This document shows, in pieces, positions 53,408 to 62,513 of a DNA stretch of 64,000 bases. A program made the translations under genes and the position numbers. Below the pieces are notes generated by a model. It ran no database searches, was not told where the DNA came from, and saw nothing but the letters and a program-made list of their open reading frames with translations. Source of the DNA: Clostridia bacterium (GTDB lineage Bacteria; Bacillota; Clostridia; UMGS1883; UMGS1540); NCBI GenBank assembly GCA_017436645.1, contig JAFSCR010000001.1:62001-126000 (forward strand). Direction: 5' to 3'. Position 1 is the first letter of the stretch. The number at the start of each line of letters is the position of its first letter.

Positions 53408-54046
53408 TCATTTTGGATATCGTTCCACATATTTCTGGATTTTATGTTTGATGCGCTGCAGGGCATTATCAATGGACTTGGGGTCCTTTCCTAAAACCGC
53501 ACCGATTTCCTGATAGGACTCCCCCTGAATATACAGAGAAAGCACTTTTCTTTCAAACGTACTTAAAATCCCCATAAGCTTTGTCCCAAGATCGGAAAAC
53601 TGCTCTCTGTGAATCAGAATATCTTCCGGATCAAGACTCTGTTCTTCCCGACTGACAATATCAAGAAGTGTAAGCTCATATTCCTCAAAACCGAGGGGTC
53701 TGTCAAGGGAAACATACGTATTCAGCGGTGCATGCTTTTGACGGGTTGCCATTTTAATTGCCGTAATAATCTGGCGGGTAATGCAAAGCTCGGCAAACGC
53801 CCGAAAGCCGGACTGCCTGTCCTCTTTATAGTCCCGGATGGCCTTGAAAAGACCAATCATACCCTCCTGCACAATATCCTCCCTGTCGGCACCGATGAGA
53901 AAATACGTTCTCGCCTTCCGTCTGACAAGTGTGCGATATTTGGAAAGAAGATATTCCGTAGCCTCGTCATCTCCCGCTTGGGAGAGCAGTGCAAGACGCT
54001 CGTCGCTGAAATCAGCGAACTTATCCGGACGCACTTCGTTTTGCAT
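53408..54046 (-). CDS. sigH: RNA polymerase sporulation sigma factor SigH
   Basis: Transition-state sigma factor that starts sporulation gene expression, 212 residues from the ATG at 54046 with CCAGGAGG upstream. Region 2 reads REDIVQEGMIGLFKAIRDYKEDRQSGFRAFAE near 52-83, and region 4 has ERKVLSLYIQGESYQEIGAVLGKDPKSIDNALQRIKHK near 165-203, as in Bacillus SigH. A likely target here is the spoIIA promoter at 44909-44937. tRNA-Gly begins two bases downstream on the same strand. Confidence 0.93.
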   Translation of the reverse strand: MQNEVRPDKFADFSDERLALLSQAGDDEATEYLLSKYRTLVRRKARTYFLIGADREDIVQEGMIGLFKAIRDYKEDRQSGFRAFAELCITRQIITAIKMATRQKHAPLNTYVSLDRPLGFEEYELTLLDIVSREEQSLDPEDILIHREQFSDLGTKLMGILSTFERKVLSLYIQGESYQEIGAVLGKDPKSIDNALQRIKHKIQKYVERYPK

Positions 54047-54136
54047 TCCATTCCTCCTGGCAAAGCCCATATGCGATAGATATAGTATACTAAATTCTGC
54101 CTGTAATGTCAAGAAAAATTTACAAATTGTTTGAAT

Positions 54137-55360
54137 TTAGTCACAGATCTGTCTTCGAATCATGGAATACTTCGGGAAGTGCCCTTCCATAGGAATTCGA
54201 ACGGTCATCATGGGATGGGGTGCATCCGGAATGCTGTTCCCCTCTGCATCAAACATTTCCGAAACGGTTTTTTCGTATGTCTTTCCGTTCGGCGTCATAA
54301 TTTCAAGGGTATCACCCAAGGAAAATTTATTTTTCAAAACGAAACGAAGGTAGCCTTCTTCCTCTTCTGTTACCATGCCTGTCACCTGATAATTACGGAC
54401 ATAGGAATTAGACTCTAAATACTGACAGCCGTTTTTTGCTTCCCCGTCCCAAAAGCCGTGGGAATATCTGCGGTGGCTTACCTTCCGAACAAGGTCTAAA
54501 GATTCCTGAGAAAGCTTGTATTTTTCGGGATTCTCATAGTAGCGGTCCAGCTCATCACGATAGGCTTTGACCACTGTGGCAACATAATATTCACTTTTCA
54601 CTCTGCCTTCAATCTTAAGGCTCATAACGCCGGCAGACAGAATTTCGGGCAAAAATTCAAGAAGGCACAAATCATGGGCATTAAAAATATAACTGCCCCT
54701 GTCATTTTCAATAATGGGCATATATTCCCCCGGCCGCTTTTCTTCCATAAGCGTATACTTCCAGCGGCAAGCCTGTGCACAGTCGCCACGATTTGCGTCA
54801 CGGCCGATAAGATAGTTACTGAGTAGGCATCTCCCCGAATAGGATACACACATTGCGCCGTGCACAAACATTTCAAGTTCTAAATCAGAGGGCGTATTTT
54901 TCCGGATGGAAACCACTTCTTCTCTTGTCAGCTCTCTGGCAAGAACCACACGTTCTGCCCCCATATCGTACCACGCTTTTGCCGTTTCGGCGTTTGTGAT
55001 ATTGGCCTGGGTGCTGACGTGAATGGGAAGCTGGGGTGCTGCCTTTCGAATAAGACCGAAGGCACCAAGGTCAGAAACGATTACGCCGTCCGCCCCCATT
55101 TTCTCAAGGCTTTGGGCATATTCGCCCAAAACGTCCATATCATTTTGGCGCATAATGACGTTGAGGGCCACATACACCTTTTTGCCTCTCTCTTTGGCAA
55201 AATCTATGCCCCTTTTCATGTCCTCGGGCGAAAAGTTTTCGCAGGCGGTGCGCATGGAAAATTCCTCGCCGCCGATATATACTGCATCTGCCCCATATAA
55301 AATGGCAACCTTCAGGCGTTCAAGGTCGCCTGCCGGTGCCAGAAGTTCTGCTTTTTTCAT
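54137..55360 (-). CDS. U32 family protein, TrhP-like
   Basis: 407 residues from the ATG at 55360 (CGGAGTAAG upstream). The N-terminus has ELLAPAGDLERLK at 4-16, and the U32 signature FVHGAMCVSYSGRCLLSNYL is near residue 160, with Cys ligands at CxxxxxxC and the later GDCAQACRW. The length and C-terminal beta domain fit TrhP, which works in 5-hydroxyuridine formation at tRNA position 34 using prephenate. Substrate assignment by analogy only. A different, longer U32 protein is at 1460-3472. Confidence 0.87.
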   Translation of the reverse strand: MKKAELLAPAGDLERLKVAILYGADAVYIGGEEFSMRTACENFSPEDMKRGIDFAKERGKKVYVALNVIMRQNDMDVLGEYAQSLEKMGADGVIVSDLGAFGLIRKAAPQLPIHVSTQANITNAETAKAWYDMGAERVVLARELTREEVVSIRKNTPSDLELEMFVHGAMCVSYSGRCLLSNYLIGRDANRGDCAQACRWKYTLMEEKRPGEYMPIIENDRGSYIFNAHDLCLLEFLPEILSAGVMSLKIEGRVKSEYYVATVVKAYRDELDRYYENPEKYKLSQESLDLVRKVSHRRYSHGFWDGEAKNGCQYLESNSYVRNYQVTGMVTEEEEGYLRFVLKNKFSLGDTLEIMTPNGKTYEKTVSEMFDAEGNSIPDAPHPMMTVRIPMEGHFPKYSMIRRQICD

Positions 55361-55425
55361 GTTCTTACTCCGTTTCCTCTTTTGTCTTTTTAAGTATAAC
55401 GGATTTTTCAAAAAAAGTCAATCAT

Positions 55426-55456
55426 AAAAAAGGGTTACCCGAAGGTAACCCTTTTT
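55426..55456 (-). terminator. Terminator of gap
   Basis: AAAAAAGGGTTACC, a CGAA loop and GGTAACCCTTTTT form a perfect stem with T-runs on both strands, just downstream of the gap stop codon and before the U32 gene. Confidence 0.93.
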
Positions 55457-55476
55457 CAATCGTCCAAAGACGACTA

Positions 55477-56508
<1,032 letters not shown>

Positions 56509-57129
56509 TTATTCAACGGTGATTGTTTTGATCACCGGCTTGGCCATAGGTGTTTGCCCATCCATGCCGACGGGTGTTTTTGCAAGACGGTCGAGAACGT
56601 CAAAGCCCTCTTTCAGCATGCCAAAGGCTGCATACTGACCGTCAAGATATGTGGAATCTGCGTGTACAATAAAGAACTGGCTGGATGCACTGTTAGGGTT
56701 CTGGGCACGTGCCATGGAAATGACACCACGCTTATGGGAAAGGTCATTCTGACGGAAACCGTTCATGGCAAATTCACCGTAGATTTCTTCATCAGCGCCG
56801 CCCATACCTGTACCCTGCGGATCACCGCCCTGAATCATAAAATCTTCAATGATTCTGTGGAAGGTGAGACCATCATAAAAACCTTCTTTTGCGAGTTTTA
56901 CAAAGTTTGCAACCGTTTTCGGTGCTTTATCGGGATAGAGTTCCAGCTGCATTTTGCCGCCGTCCTCCATAGTGATGACTACGTTCACAATTTCGCCCTC
57001 CTTAAATAAAGGTGTTTCTGCCGGTGCGCTTCCCAAATCAGGTTCCGCAGGCTTGTCCGAACAACCTGCAAAAAGCACCAAAATTACAATGCACAAAAGC
57101 ATAGTGAAAATTTTAACAAAAGTGCGCAT
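56509..57129 (-). CDS. Cyclophilin-type peptidyl-prolyl isomerase, lipoprotein
   Basis: 206 residues. The ATG at 57129 opens a signal peptide ending VLFAGC (lipobox), so the enzyme should be anchored outside the membrane. The cyclophilin domain (about 50-206) shows TVANFVKLAKEGFYDGLTFHRIIEDFMIQGGDPQGTGMGG near 75-115 with the catalytic Arg in FHRI, plus NPNSASSQFFIVHAD near 140. It helps fold exported proteins. The spacing to gap downstream is 21 bases. Confidence 0.92.
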   Translation of the reverse strand: MRTFVKIFTMLLCIVILVLFAGCSDKPAEPDLGSAPAETPLFKEGEIVNVVITMEDGGKMQLELYPDKAPKTVANFVKLAKEGFYDGLTFHRIIEDFMIQGGDPQGTGMGGADEEIYGEFAMNGFRQNDLSHKRGVISMARAQNPNSASSQFFIVHADSTYLDGQYAAFGMLKEGFDVLDRLAKTPVGMDGQTPMAKPVIKTITVE

Positions 57130-57194
57130 AAAAAAACCCCTTTGCACATTTAGTACAATTATAAACGAATTTTTCCTGAAATGCAAGTATTTTT

Positions 57195-58079
57195 TCAGTT
57201 TTCGTCAGTATATCCAAATTTCTCCCGAATTAATCTCTCTGTTTCAGCATCATCCCGAATCCAGTCCGAAGAAGTTTGAGAATTATAGCCGGGGAGCGTG
57301 TACGTATTCGCTTCGCAGGACGCTGCGGCTTTTGCAAGGTCCATAAGGTCACTTACCGTCAGATTCCCGACAACATTATCTGTCACTTTCTCATAAATAT
57401 CCGGAATTTTAGAGATATATTTAAGCTGCAGTTTCTGCTGTACCATAGCCGTGAGGAAAGCCTGCTGTACCTGTACACGTTTTATATCGCCCTCAATATA
57501 GTCTGCACGGAAGCGGATAAGCCCTTCCGCCTTTTCGCCATCCAGTACCTGATAACCGGGGTCTATATGAATATGCAGATCCTGCAAAGGATCGTCGTAA
57601 TGGTACGGGCGTTCCACGTTAAATTCCACACCGCCGAGGGCATCCACAACATCACGGAATGCACGCAGGTTTACGATTGCATAATAGTGGATGGGAAGAC
57701 CTGAAACCTGCGACGCCACGCTGATGAGCGCCTCTTCCTTTTTATATCCTGCATACTGGGCATAACTGTAAACAGAATTGATTTTCCGCTCACCCCGATA
57801 ATTTACACGTGTATCACGGGGAATGGATAAAATGGATATTCTGTGTGCCTTCGGATTTAAAGATGCCACTAAAATAACATCCGTATTGGCACCCACATGG
57901 TCCTTGCCGACCACAAGAATGTTCACAATACCGTCAGAACCGATTTTGGCCAAAGCATTGCCATGTTCACCGGCTTTAAAGGGGGGACTGTTTATCCAGC
58001 CCACCACTACCCCTGCAAAAGCAGCAGCGGCAACAAGTAATATAATAAGTAAAACTGTAAAAAACTTTTTAATATTCAT
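57195..58079 (-). CDS. LCP-family wall polymer ligase
   Basis: LytR-CpsA-Psr protein, 294 residues from the ATG at 58079 with GGAGATT upstream. A single N-terminal membrane helix (about 6-28) is followed by an extracytoplasmic LCP domain with ILVVGKD near 58, the arginine-containing ILSIPRDTRVNY near 85-96, and GLPIHYYAIVNLRAFRDVVDALGGVEFNV near 130-158. LCP enzymes attach teichoic acid or other glycopolymers to peptidoglycan. A sigma-A promoter lies about 90 bases upstream, next to the left repeat of the accessory cassette. Confidence 0.92.
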   Translation of the reverse strand: MNIKKFFTVLLIILLVAAAAFAGVVVGWINSPPFKAGEHGNALAKIGSDGIVNILVVGKDHVGANTDVILVASLNPKAHRISILSIPRDTRVNYRGERKINSVYSYAQYAGYKKEEALISVASQVSGLPIHYYAIVNLRAFRDVVDALGGVEFNVERPYHYDDPLQDLHIHIDPGYQVLDGEKAEGLIRFRADYIEGDIKRVQVQQAFLTAMVQQKLQLKYISKIPDIYEKVTDNVVGNLTVSDLMDLAKAAASCEANTYTLPGYNSQTSSDWIRDDAETERLIREKFGYTDEN

Positions 58080-58171
58080 ATTGAATCTCCGTCGGTTACA
58101 ACCGAACATAAAAAGTATGCATGCAGCCATAGTCCCATTCTCAGGCTGCTACCTTCCAAATATCGCCATAT

Positions 58172-58200
58172 AGTATATCATAGGAATTTGAATTCGTCAA
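58172..58200 (-). promoter_or_regulatory. Sigma-A promoter of the LCP gene
   Basis: On the minus strand TTGACG (58200-58195), a 17-base spacer and TATACT (58177-58172). A GCAGCC/GGCTGC stem and a TCGGTT/AACCGA hairpin lie in the leader before the ribosome site. Confidence 0.7.
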
Positions 58201-58213
58201 GTGTGGGAATTAT

Positions 58214-58247
58214 AAAAAGCACCAATCTTGTATCAAGATTGGTACTT
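58214..58247 (+). repeat. Left inverted repeat of the accessory cassette (terminator-like hairpin)
   Basis: A 34-base near-palindrome, AAAAAGCACCAATCTTG then TATCAAGATTGGTACTT. Its loop orientation (TGTATCA) is reversed relative to the copy at 59402-59440 (TGATACA), so the two copies are inverted. One mismatch separates them over 34 bases. On the minus strand it also reads as a terminator for the cassette genes. Confidence 0.85.
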
Positions 58248-58341
58248 CCTTCTGACTAACTCCTGCCAAATTGTATATATATGTAGCTAAATCCGAAAAA
58301 AGTACACCATTTTGAATGTTGGCAAATTGGAATTTGAAAAC

Positions 58342-58809
58342 TTAAATACATTTTTCCATATATACAAAAACTAATCCGGAGTTTAAAACCTTTTTAGAAA
58401 ATATTTTGTACCCTAATTTTTGATATAAACGTATGTTGTCCACGCTCTTAGTGCTTGTAAACAACTCATATCTACTATCAGGAAAACACTGTTCAATTTC
58501 AATCAAAAGCTTAGTACCAAATCCTTTCCCTCTATAATCAGGGTGAACCATAAGTTTGCCAATATACACTGTACCATCCACTTTTTGGGCTCTGACAGAG
58601 CCTATGATAACATTATTTTCAGCGACCATTTTAAGTATAGTACCACACTTATATTCATCAACGACTTCACTTATCGTTTGTTTTAGCGGTGGAATATCGT
58701 TAGTACCAATCAAATCTGCCTCGCTTTGATAAGAAAGATATTGAAGTGTCAATATTTCCTGTAAATCTTCAAGCTGTGCTTTTTTTATACTTATTCTAAT
58801 ATTTCCCAA
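58342..58809 (-). CDS. GNAT family N-acetyltransferase
   Basis: 155-residue acetyltransferase of the GNAT fold. Motif A, which binds acetyl-CoA, reads VHPDYRGKGFGTKLL near 95-109, followed by the beta-strand and helix with NIRLYQKLGYKIFSKK near 128-143. The start is TTG at 58809 with GAAGGGAAG upstream; no in-frame ATG lies near the N-terminus. The acceptor is unknown. Codon use is AT-rich compared with neighbours. It lies 26 bases downstream of the four-helix-bundle gene and is probably co-transcribed. Confidence 0.87.
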   Translation of the reverse strand: MGNIRISIKKAQLEDLQEILTLQYLSYQSEADLIGTNDIPPLKQTISEVVDEYKCGTILKMVAENNVIIGSVRAQKVDGTVYIGKLMVHPDYRGKGFGTKLLIEIEQCFPDSRYELFTSTKSVDNIRLYQKLGYKIFSKKVLNSGLVFVYMEKCI

Positions 58810-58835
58810 TTAGCTTCCCTTCTTTTATTAAATTC

Positions 58836-59180
58836 TTATTTGTCTGTATTTTGCTTTGCGGTGCTGATTGATGAGATAAGCATTTTGCGAATTACACCGC
58901 AATTATGAAGGAGCAAAGAAACATCAGATAATATTTCTGCTCTTTGCATAAGTTCAAGCCAATATTCAGTTTCATAACACTCCTTTAATGAAATTTGAAG
59001 CTTTGAAATAAAGTCTGATTTACTGTGTGCATATTTGGCTTCTCTTATATTTGCGCCAACACTTGTTGCACTGCGTTCCAATTGATTGACAATAGAATAG
59101 TGTCCCTTAACTCCATCACAAACTTTTAATATTTCTACTGCAAAATCCATAGACAAATCTGCTAATTTATTTTCGGCCAT
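58836..59180 (-). CDS. Four-helix-bundle protein, S23/Avd-like family
   Basis: 114 residues, all-helical, with the family hallmark YSIVNQLERSATSVGANIREA near 28-48 and a second conserved block SKLQISLKECYETEYWLELM near 59-78. Relatives are the S23 proteins encoded inside 23S rRNA intervening sequences and the bAvd accessory proteins of diversity-generating retroelements; many stand-alone members have no known role. They form pentameric or dimeric barrels and may bind nucleic acid. No reverse transcriptase is nearby. The gene has its own promoter directly at the edge of hairpin array 2. Confidence 0.88.
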   Translation of the reverse strand: MAENKLADLSMDFAVEILKVCDGVKGHYSIVNQLERSATSVGANIREAKYAHSKSDFISKLQISLKECYETEYWLELMQRAEILSDVSLLLHNCGVIRKMLISSISTAKQNTDK

Positions 59181-59200
59181 TTAAAACACCTCTTTATGAC

Positions 59201-59228
59201 ATTATACCACAAGCTTAAAATATTTCAA
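59201..59228 (-). promoter_or_regulatory. Promoter of the four-helix-bundle gene
   Basis: On the minus strand TTGAAA (59228-59223), a 16-base spacer and a perfect TATAAT (59206-59201), 21 bases before the start. The -35 abuts the first linker of hairpin array 2. Confidence 0.65.
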
Positions 59229-59230
59229 TA

Positions 59231-59397
59231 ATGAAATCGTGCACAGCACGATGAAATCCAAACAAGTTTGGATGAAATCAAAGCCTTGCGGCTTCGATGA
59301 AATTAAATCCGTCTTTAATCCGCCGCAGGCGATTTCATCTGCGAAGCAGATATCATCAATCGAAGATTGATTTATTCCGTCTGCAAAGACGGATTTA
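59231..59397. repeat. Hairpin array 2 (linker ATGAAAT)
   Basis: Linkers ATGAAAT occur at 59231, 59251, 59272 and 59297, each followed by a different hairpin: CGTGC-ACA-GCACG (59238-59250), CCAAA-CAAG-TTTGG (59258-59271) and AAGCC-TTGC-GGCTT (59281-59294). A 13-bp stem then joins TAAATCCGTCTTT (59304-59316) with AAAGACGGATTTA (59385-59397). It encloses CGCC-GCA-GGCG, a reversed linker ATTTCAT (59332), ATCTGC-GAA-GCAGAT (59337-59351) and TCAATC-GAA-GATTGA (59356-59370). Stems vary and linkers stay constant, the same grammar as the array at 41.3 kb with a different linker. No coding sequence. Function unknown. Confidence 0.85.
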
Positions 59398-59401
59398 GTT
59401 G

Positions 59402-59440
59402 AAAAAAGCACCAATCTTGATACAAGATTGGTGCTTTTTT
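59402..59440 (-). terminator. Terminator of the tRNA operon; right inverted repeat of the cassette
   Basis: AAAAAAGCACCAATCTTG then ATACAAGATTGGTGCTTTTTT, a near-perfect palindromic hairpin with T-runs on both strands, one base after the tRNA-Tyr 3' end. Its inverted copy is at 58214-58247. Confidence 0.92.
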
Positions 59441-59441
59441 C

Positions 59442-59526
59442 TGGTGGAGGGGGGTGGATTCGAACCACCGAAGTCACTGACAACAGATTTACAGTCTGCC
59501 CCCTTTGGCCACTCGGGAACCCCTCC
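59442..59526 (-). tRNA. tRNA-Tyr (GTA)
   Basis: Class II tRNA with a long variable arm. The acceptor GGAGGGG pairs with the 3' end, the anticodon loop is CTGTAAA (anticodon GTA), and the T-arm contains GGTTCGAATCC. CCA is encoded (59444-59442). Total 85 bases. Confidence 0.96.
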
Positions 59527-59533
59527 GAATATT

Positions 59534-59609
59534 TGGAGCTGGTGATGGGACTCGAACCCGCAACCTGCTGATTACAAATCAGCTGCTCTGCCAATTGAGC
59601 TACACCAGC
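59534..59609 (-). tRNA. tRNA-Thr (TGT)
   Basis: The acceptor GCTGGTG pairs with CACCAGC, the anticodon stem GCTGA/TCAGC encloses TTTGTAA (anticodon TGT), and the T-arm carries GGTTCGAGTCC. CCA is encoded. It is first in a two-tRNA operon with tRNA-Tyr, 7 bases upstream of it. Confidence 0.96.
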
Positions 59610-59629
59610 GCTTTCATGACGCAAGAAAT

Positions 59630-59659
59630 ATAATAGCACATGTCCCTCCTTTTTGTCAA
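59630..59659 (-). promoter_or_regulatory. Sigma-A promoter of the tRNA operon
   Basis: On the minus strand a perfect TTGACA (59659-59654), an 18-base spacer and TATTAT (59635-59630), 20 bases before tRNA-Thr. Confidence 0.72.
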
Positions 59660-59741
59660 GACTTTTTTTAAATTTTTTTAGTTTCTTCTGGAGTGTCCGC
59701 TGTTTTCCCCGTTTTTTCAGCCTTTATCGCCGTAAAAAAAG

Positions 59742-59771
59742 GGTATAAATTCCGGTTTGACAGGCAAACTA
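59742..59771 (+). promoter_or_regulatory. Sigma-G-like promoter of the gerA operon
   Basis: GGTATA (59742-59747), a 17-base spacer and CAAACTA (59765-59771) resemble the Bacillus sigma-G consensus TGAATA-17/18-CATACTA (one mismatch in the -10). gerA operons are forespore-expressed under sigma G in Bacillus, which agrees. Confidence 0.55.
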
Positions 59772-59791
59772 CTGAAAAAAGGAGGCTTTAC

Positions 59792-61345
59792 ATGAAAAAA
59801 CTGGCCGACATTTTAAATGCCCTGTCCCGGCGGAAAGATGCGCCCGGAATTGACAATACGCCTTGGGAAAGTATGGAAATCGGAAAGAATCTTTCCGTAA
59901 ACGTAAAGCTTATGGAAGAAATGTTTGGGAAAAGCGGTGACGTTATTTTCCGTCACTTTACCTTCGGGCAAAAGCGCACCCGTGCCGTCATGGTGTTTAT
60001 TGACGGCTTAGTCCGTGCCGACCGCATTGCCCCCGAAATTGTAAAGCCGCTAATGTATGACGGATTTATCGGTGACGAACCGAAAGTAATGCCCCGAACC
60101 ATTGCAGAAGTGCAAAGTCTTTATATGACTGCCGGAGAAAGCCGGACGGCCGACCGATTCGGCATGCTTTTGGAAGGCGTTTTGATCGGAGATGCGGCAG
60201 TACTCATTGACGGCATAAAGGGTGCCATGATTATAAACGCCAAAGGCTTTCCGCAAAGAAACATAGAGGACCCGCAGACAGAGTCCGTTCTCCGTGGCCC
60301 GAGAGAAGGCTTTGTGGAAAACATGCGGACGAACACAGCACTTCTTCGCCGCAGAATCAAAAGTCCGTTCCTGACCTTGGAAATGATGACAATAGGTGAG
60401 AAAACAAACACGCCCGTCACCATTGTCTATCTTCGTAACGTTGCGGATAAAACCCTGGTCGAAGACGTAAAAAAACGGCTTTCCTCCATAAAAACAGATG
60501 CTATCTTGGATTCGGGTTATGTGGAACAGTACATCTCCGACACCGGTTCTCCCTTCTTTTCCACCATGGCAAGCTCGGAAAAACCGGATGCGGTGGCCGG
60601 TAAACTTTTGGAAGGCAGAGTTGCCATCGTTGTGGACGGGTCACCGTATGTACTCACAGCCCCATCGTTTTTTGCCGAAAGTTTTCAGACAAGCGAGGAT
60701 TATTATATTGCACCGCTGTTTGCATCCGCCCTTCGCATTGTCCGCTTTTCGGCTTTTATGATTAGTATTCTTGCCCTGCCTTTATATGTGGCGCTGACCA
60801 CCTACCATCAGGAGCTTATCCCGACAGAGCTTCTTCTTTCCATGGCGGCGGCAGAAGGAAATACACCTTTCCCTGCTGTCATTGAAGCACTGATTATGAT
60901 TATCGTATTTGAAATTCTAAAAGAAGCCGGCATCCGCCTTCCCCGTCCTGCAGGGCAGGCAGTCAGCATGGTGGGTGCCATTATCATCGGCGAAACAGCC
61001 GTTTCGGCAGGCATTATCGGCGCGCCTATGGTCATTGCCGTGGCCATTACGGCCGTTTCGGCTTTCGCCGCACCGGCGCAGGCAAATGCATCTATGATTC
61101 TCCGTCTTCTCTTCCTTCTTCTTGCAGGCATTTTCGGCGGGCTCGGGCTTACCCTCGGTCTTCTTCTCCTTCTTTTGCATCTGGGTACCCTCACTTCCTT
61201 TGGTGTGCCGTACCTTTCCCCCGTTGTTCCCTTTCACCCTGCAGACAACAAAGATGCGCTTTTCCGTCTGCCCCTTAAGTGGCTTTTAACAAGGCCCACG
61301 TCTCTTGCTGCACGAAATCCCCGCCGAAGCCGAATGAAACCTTGA
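59792..61345 (+). CDS. gerAA: Spore germination protein GerAA
   Basis: A-subunit of a GerA-type germinant receptor in the spore inner membrane, 517 residues from the ATG at 59792 with AAAAAAGGAGG upstream. The N-terminal soluble half (about 1-290) ends in VGRVAIVVDGSPYV-like sequence (EGRVAIVVDGSPYVLTAPSFF near 273-293), a family hallmark. About five transmembrane helices follow (from ~325 to 470), with PFPAVIEALIMIIVFEILKEAGIRLPRPAGQAVSMVGAIIIGE at ~375-415. The receptor senses amino acids or sugars and triggers ion release. Confidence 0.94.
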   Translation: MKKLADILNALSRRKDAPGIDNTPWESMEIGKNLSVNVKLMEEMFGKSGDVIFRHFTFGQKRTRAVMVFIDGLVRADRIAPEIVKPLMYDGFIGDEPKVMPRTIAEVQSLYMTAGESRTADRFGMLLEGVLIGDAAVLIDGIKGAMIINAKGFPQRNIEDPQTESVLRGPREGFVENMRTNTALLRRRIKSPFLTLEMMTIGEKTNTPVTIVYLRNVADKTLVEDVKKRLSSIKTDAILDSGYVEQYISDTGSPFFSTMASSEKPDAVAGKLLEGRVAIVVDGSPYVLTAPSFFAESFQTSEDYYIAPLFASALRIVRFSAFMISILALPLYVALTTYHQELIPTELLLSMAAAEGNTPFPAVIEALIMIIVFEILKEAGIRLPRPAGQAVSMVGAIIIGETAVSAGIIGAPMVIAVAITAVSAFAAPAQANASMILRLLFLLLAGIFGGLGLTLGLLLLLLHLGTLTSFGVPYLSPVVPFHPADNKDALFRLPLKWLLTRPTSLAARNPRRSRMKP

Positions 61346-61356
61346 AAGGAGCTTCC

Positions 61357-62499
61357 ATGAAAAAAACGATTGCCGCAATTTTATCGGTTTTTCTTTGCCT
61401 CAGCCTTTGCGGCTGTTGGAACAGACGGGAAATCGGGAAAATTGCCATTGTAATGGGTTTTGCCGTTGACAAAGGCGAAAAAGAGGATGAAATCGAAATC
61501 ACAGCCCAGATTGCCAATACACGAACCATCAGTTCCGCCAGCGAAGGGAAGGACGGCGGTGCAAAGCCGAAACCTTATCTGAACCTTTCTTCTACGGGTG
61601 ATTACGTTTTTCCGTCCATCCGTTCCTCCGTTTCCAAATCCGGTTCAAAGCTTTATATGGCGCACAATTATGTTGTTCTCTTCGGCCGTGAAACGGCGGA
61701 AGAAGGGCTTGGCAATTACATGGATTTTTTCCTTCGCGACCACGAGCTTAGGCTGGATATGCATCTTCTGGTGGCACGGGAAAAAGGTGCTGACGTTCTG
61801 GATGTCAATGCAGGATTCCAAAGCATTCCCTCCCTCCACATCCATGACCTGATCCAAGCACAAAAGCAGCTTTCCACCGGCATGACCGTAACGGTTTTTG
61901 ATTACATGAACAAGCTTGCCGCCGGACGTGGTGCCCCCCTCATTCCGCTGATTGAAATCAGCAAAAGCGGCGGCGAAGATGTTTTGCACATGTCAGGCAC
62001 CGCCGTTTTTTCCGGAGATAAAATGATCGGTGCGCTTTCCGAAAGAGAAACGAGAGGCCTTCTGTGGGCCACAGACGAAGTGGAACAGGCCGTTCTTATG
62101 GTACCTCTGGGGGAGGAAAGAATCGGCATTGAAGTGCTCCGTGCCAAAGGCGGAATGAAGGCCGAGCTTGGGGAGGGCGGAAATGTCACCATGGTGATTT
62201 CCGCCGAGGCTGAAGGCGCTCTGGGCAGTGAACGGGGCAAGGAAAATTATACAACGCCGGAGGGCATTGACCGTCTCTTAAATGCCTTCGCAAAAGAAAT
62301 TGAAAGCGAGATACGTGCCTGTCTTGCAAAAGGCCGCACCCTTTCCGCCGATGTGTTCGGCTTTTCGGATGTTCTTTACCGGTATCACCCCAAAAAATGG
62401 GAATCTATGCAAAATACTGCCTTTTACGATTTGCCCGTCCGGATTGAGGTTAAAACAAAGATTGACTCCTCCGGCCGGATTGGACGGCCCGTAAAATAA
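61357..62499 (+). CDS. gerAC: Spore germination lipoprotein GerAC
   Basis: Ger(x)C-family lipoprotein of the germinant receptor, 380 residues from the ATG at 61357 (AAAGGAGC upstream). The signal peptide ends LSLCGC, and the conserved CWNRREIGKIAIVMGFAVDKG follows directly. The C-terminal domain (about 190-370) contains the MVISAEAEGAL and RYHPKKWESM segments, typical of the family. It precedes gerAB here; in Bacillus gerA the order is AA-AB-AC. Confidence 0.92.
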   Translation: MKKTIAAILSVFLCLSLCGCWNRREIGKIAIVMGFAVDKGEKEDEIEITAQIANTRTISSASEGKDGGAKPKPYLNLSSTGDYVFPSIRSSVSKSGSKLYMAHNYVVLFGRETAEEGLGNYMDFFLRDHELRLDMHLLVAREKGADVLDVNAGFQSIPSLHIHDLIQAQKQLSTGMTVTVFDYMNKLAAGRGAPLIPLIEISKSGGEDVLHMSGTAVFSGDKMIGALSERETRGLLWATDEVEQAVLMVPLGEERIGIEVLRAKGGMKAELGEGGNVTMVISAEAEGALGSERGKENYTTPEGIDRLLNAFAKEIESEIRACLAKGRTLSADVFGFSDVLYRYHPKKWESMQNTAFYDLPVRIEVKTKIDSSGRIGRPVK

Positions 62500-62513
62500 A
62501 AGGAGGCAAACGT

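Larger units (their letters stand above)
58214..59440. mobile_element. AT-rich accessory cassette with S23-type gene and hairpin array
   Basis: Block of about 1.23 kb bounded by inverted copies of a terminator hairpin. It contains a GNAT gene, a four-helix-bundle gene and hairpin array 2. By eye it is near one-third GC while its neighbours are near half. The copy at the right end is the working terminator of the tRNA-Tyr/Thr operon. Interpretation as an inserted element is inference; no integrase, transposase or clear target duplication is visible. Confidence 0.55.

Noticed and set aside
58836-59180. Diversity-generating retroelement
   Set aside because: The four-helix-bundle protein resembles bAvd, but no reverse transcriptase, template repeat or variable repeat with adenine substitutions lies in the window.
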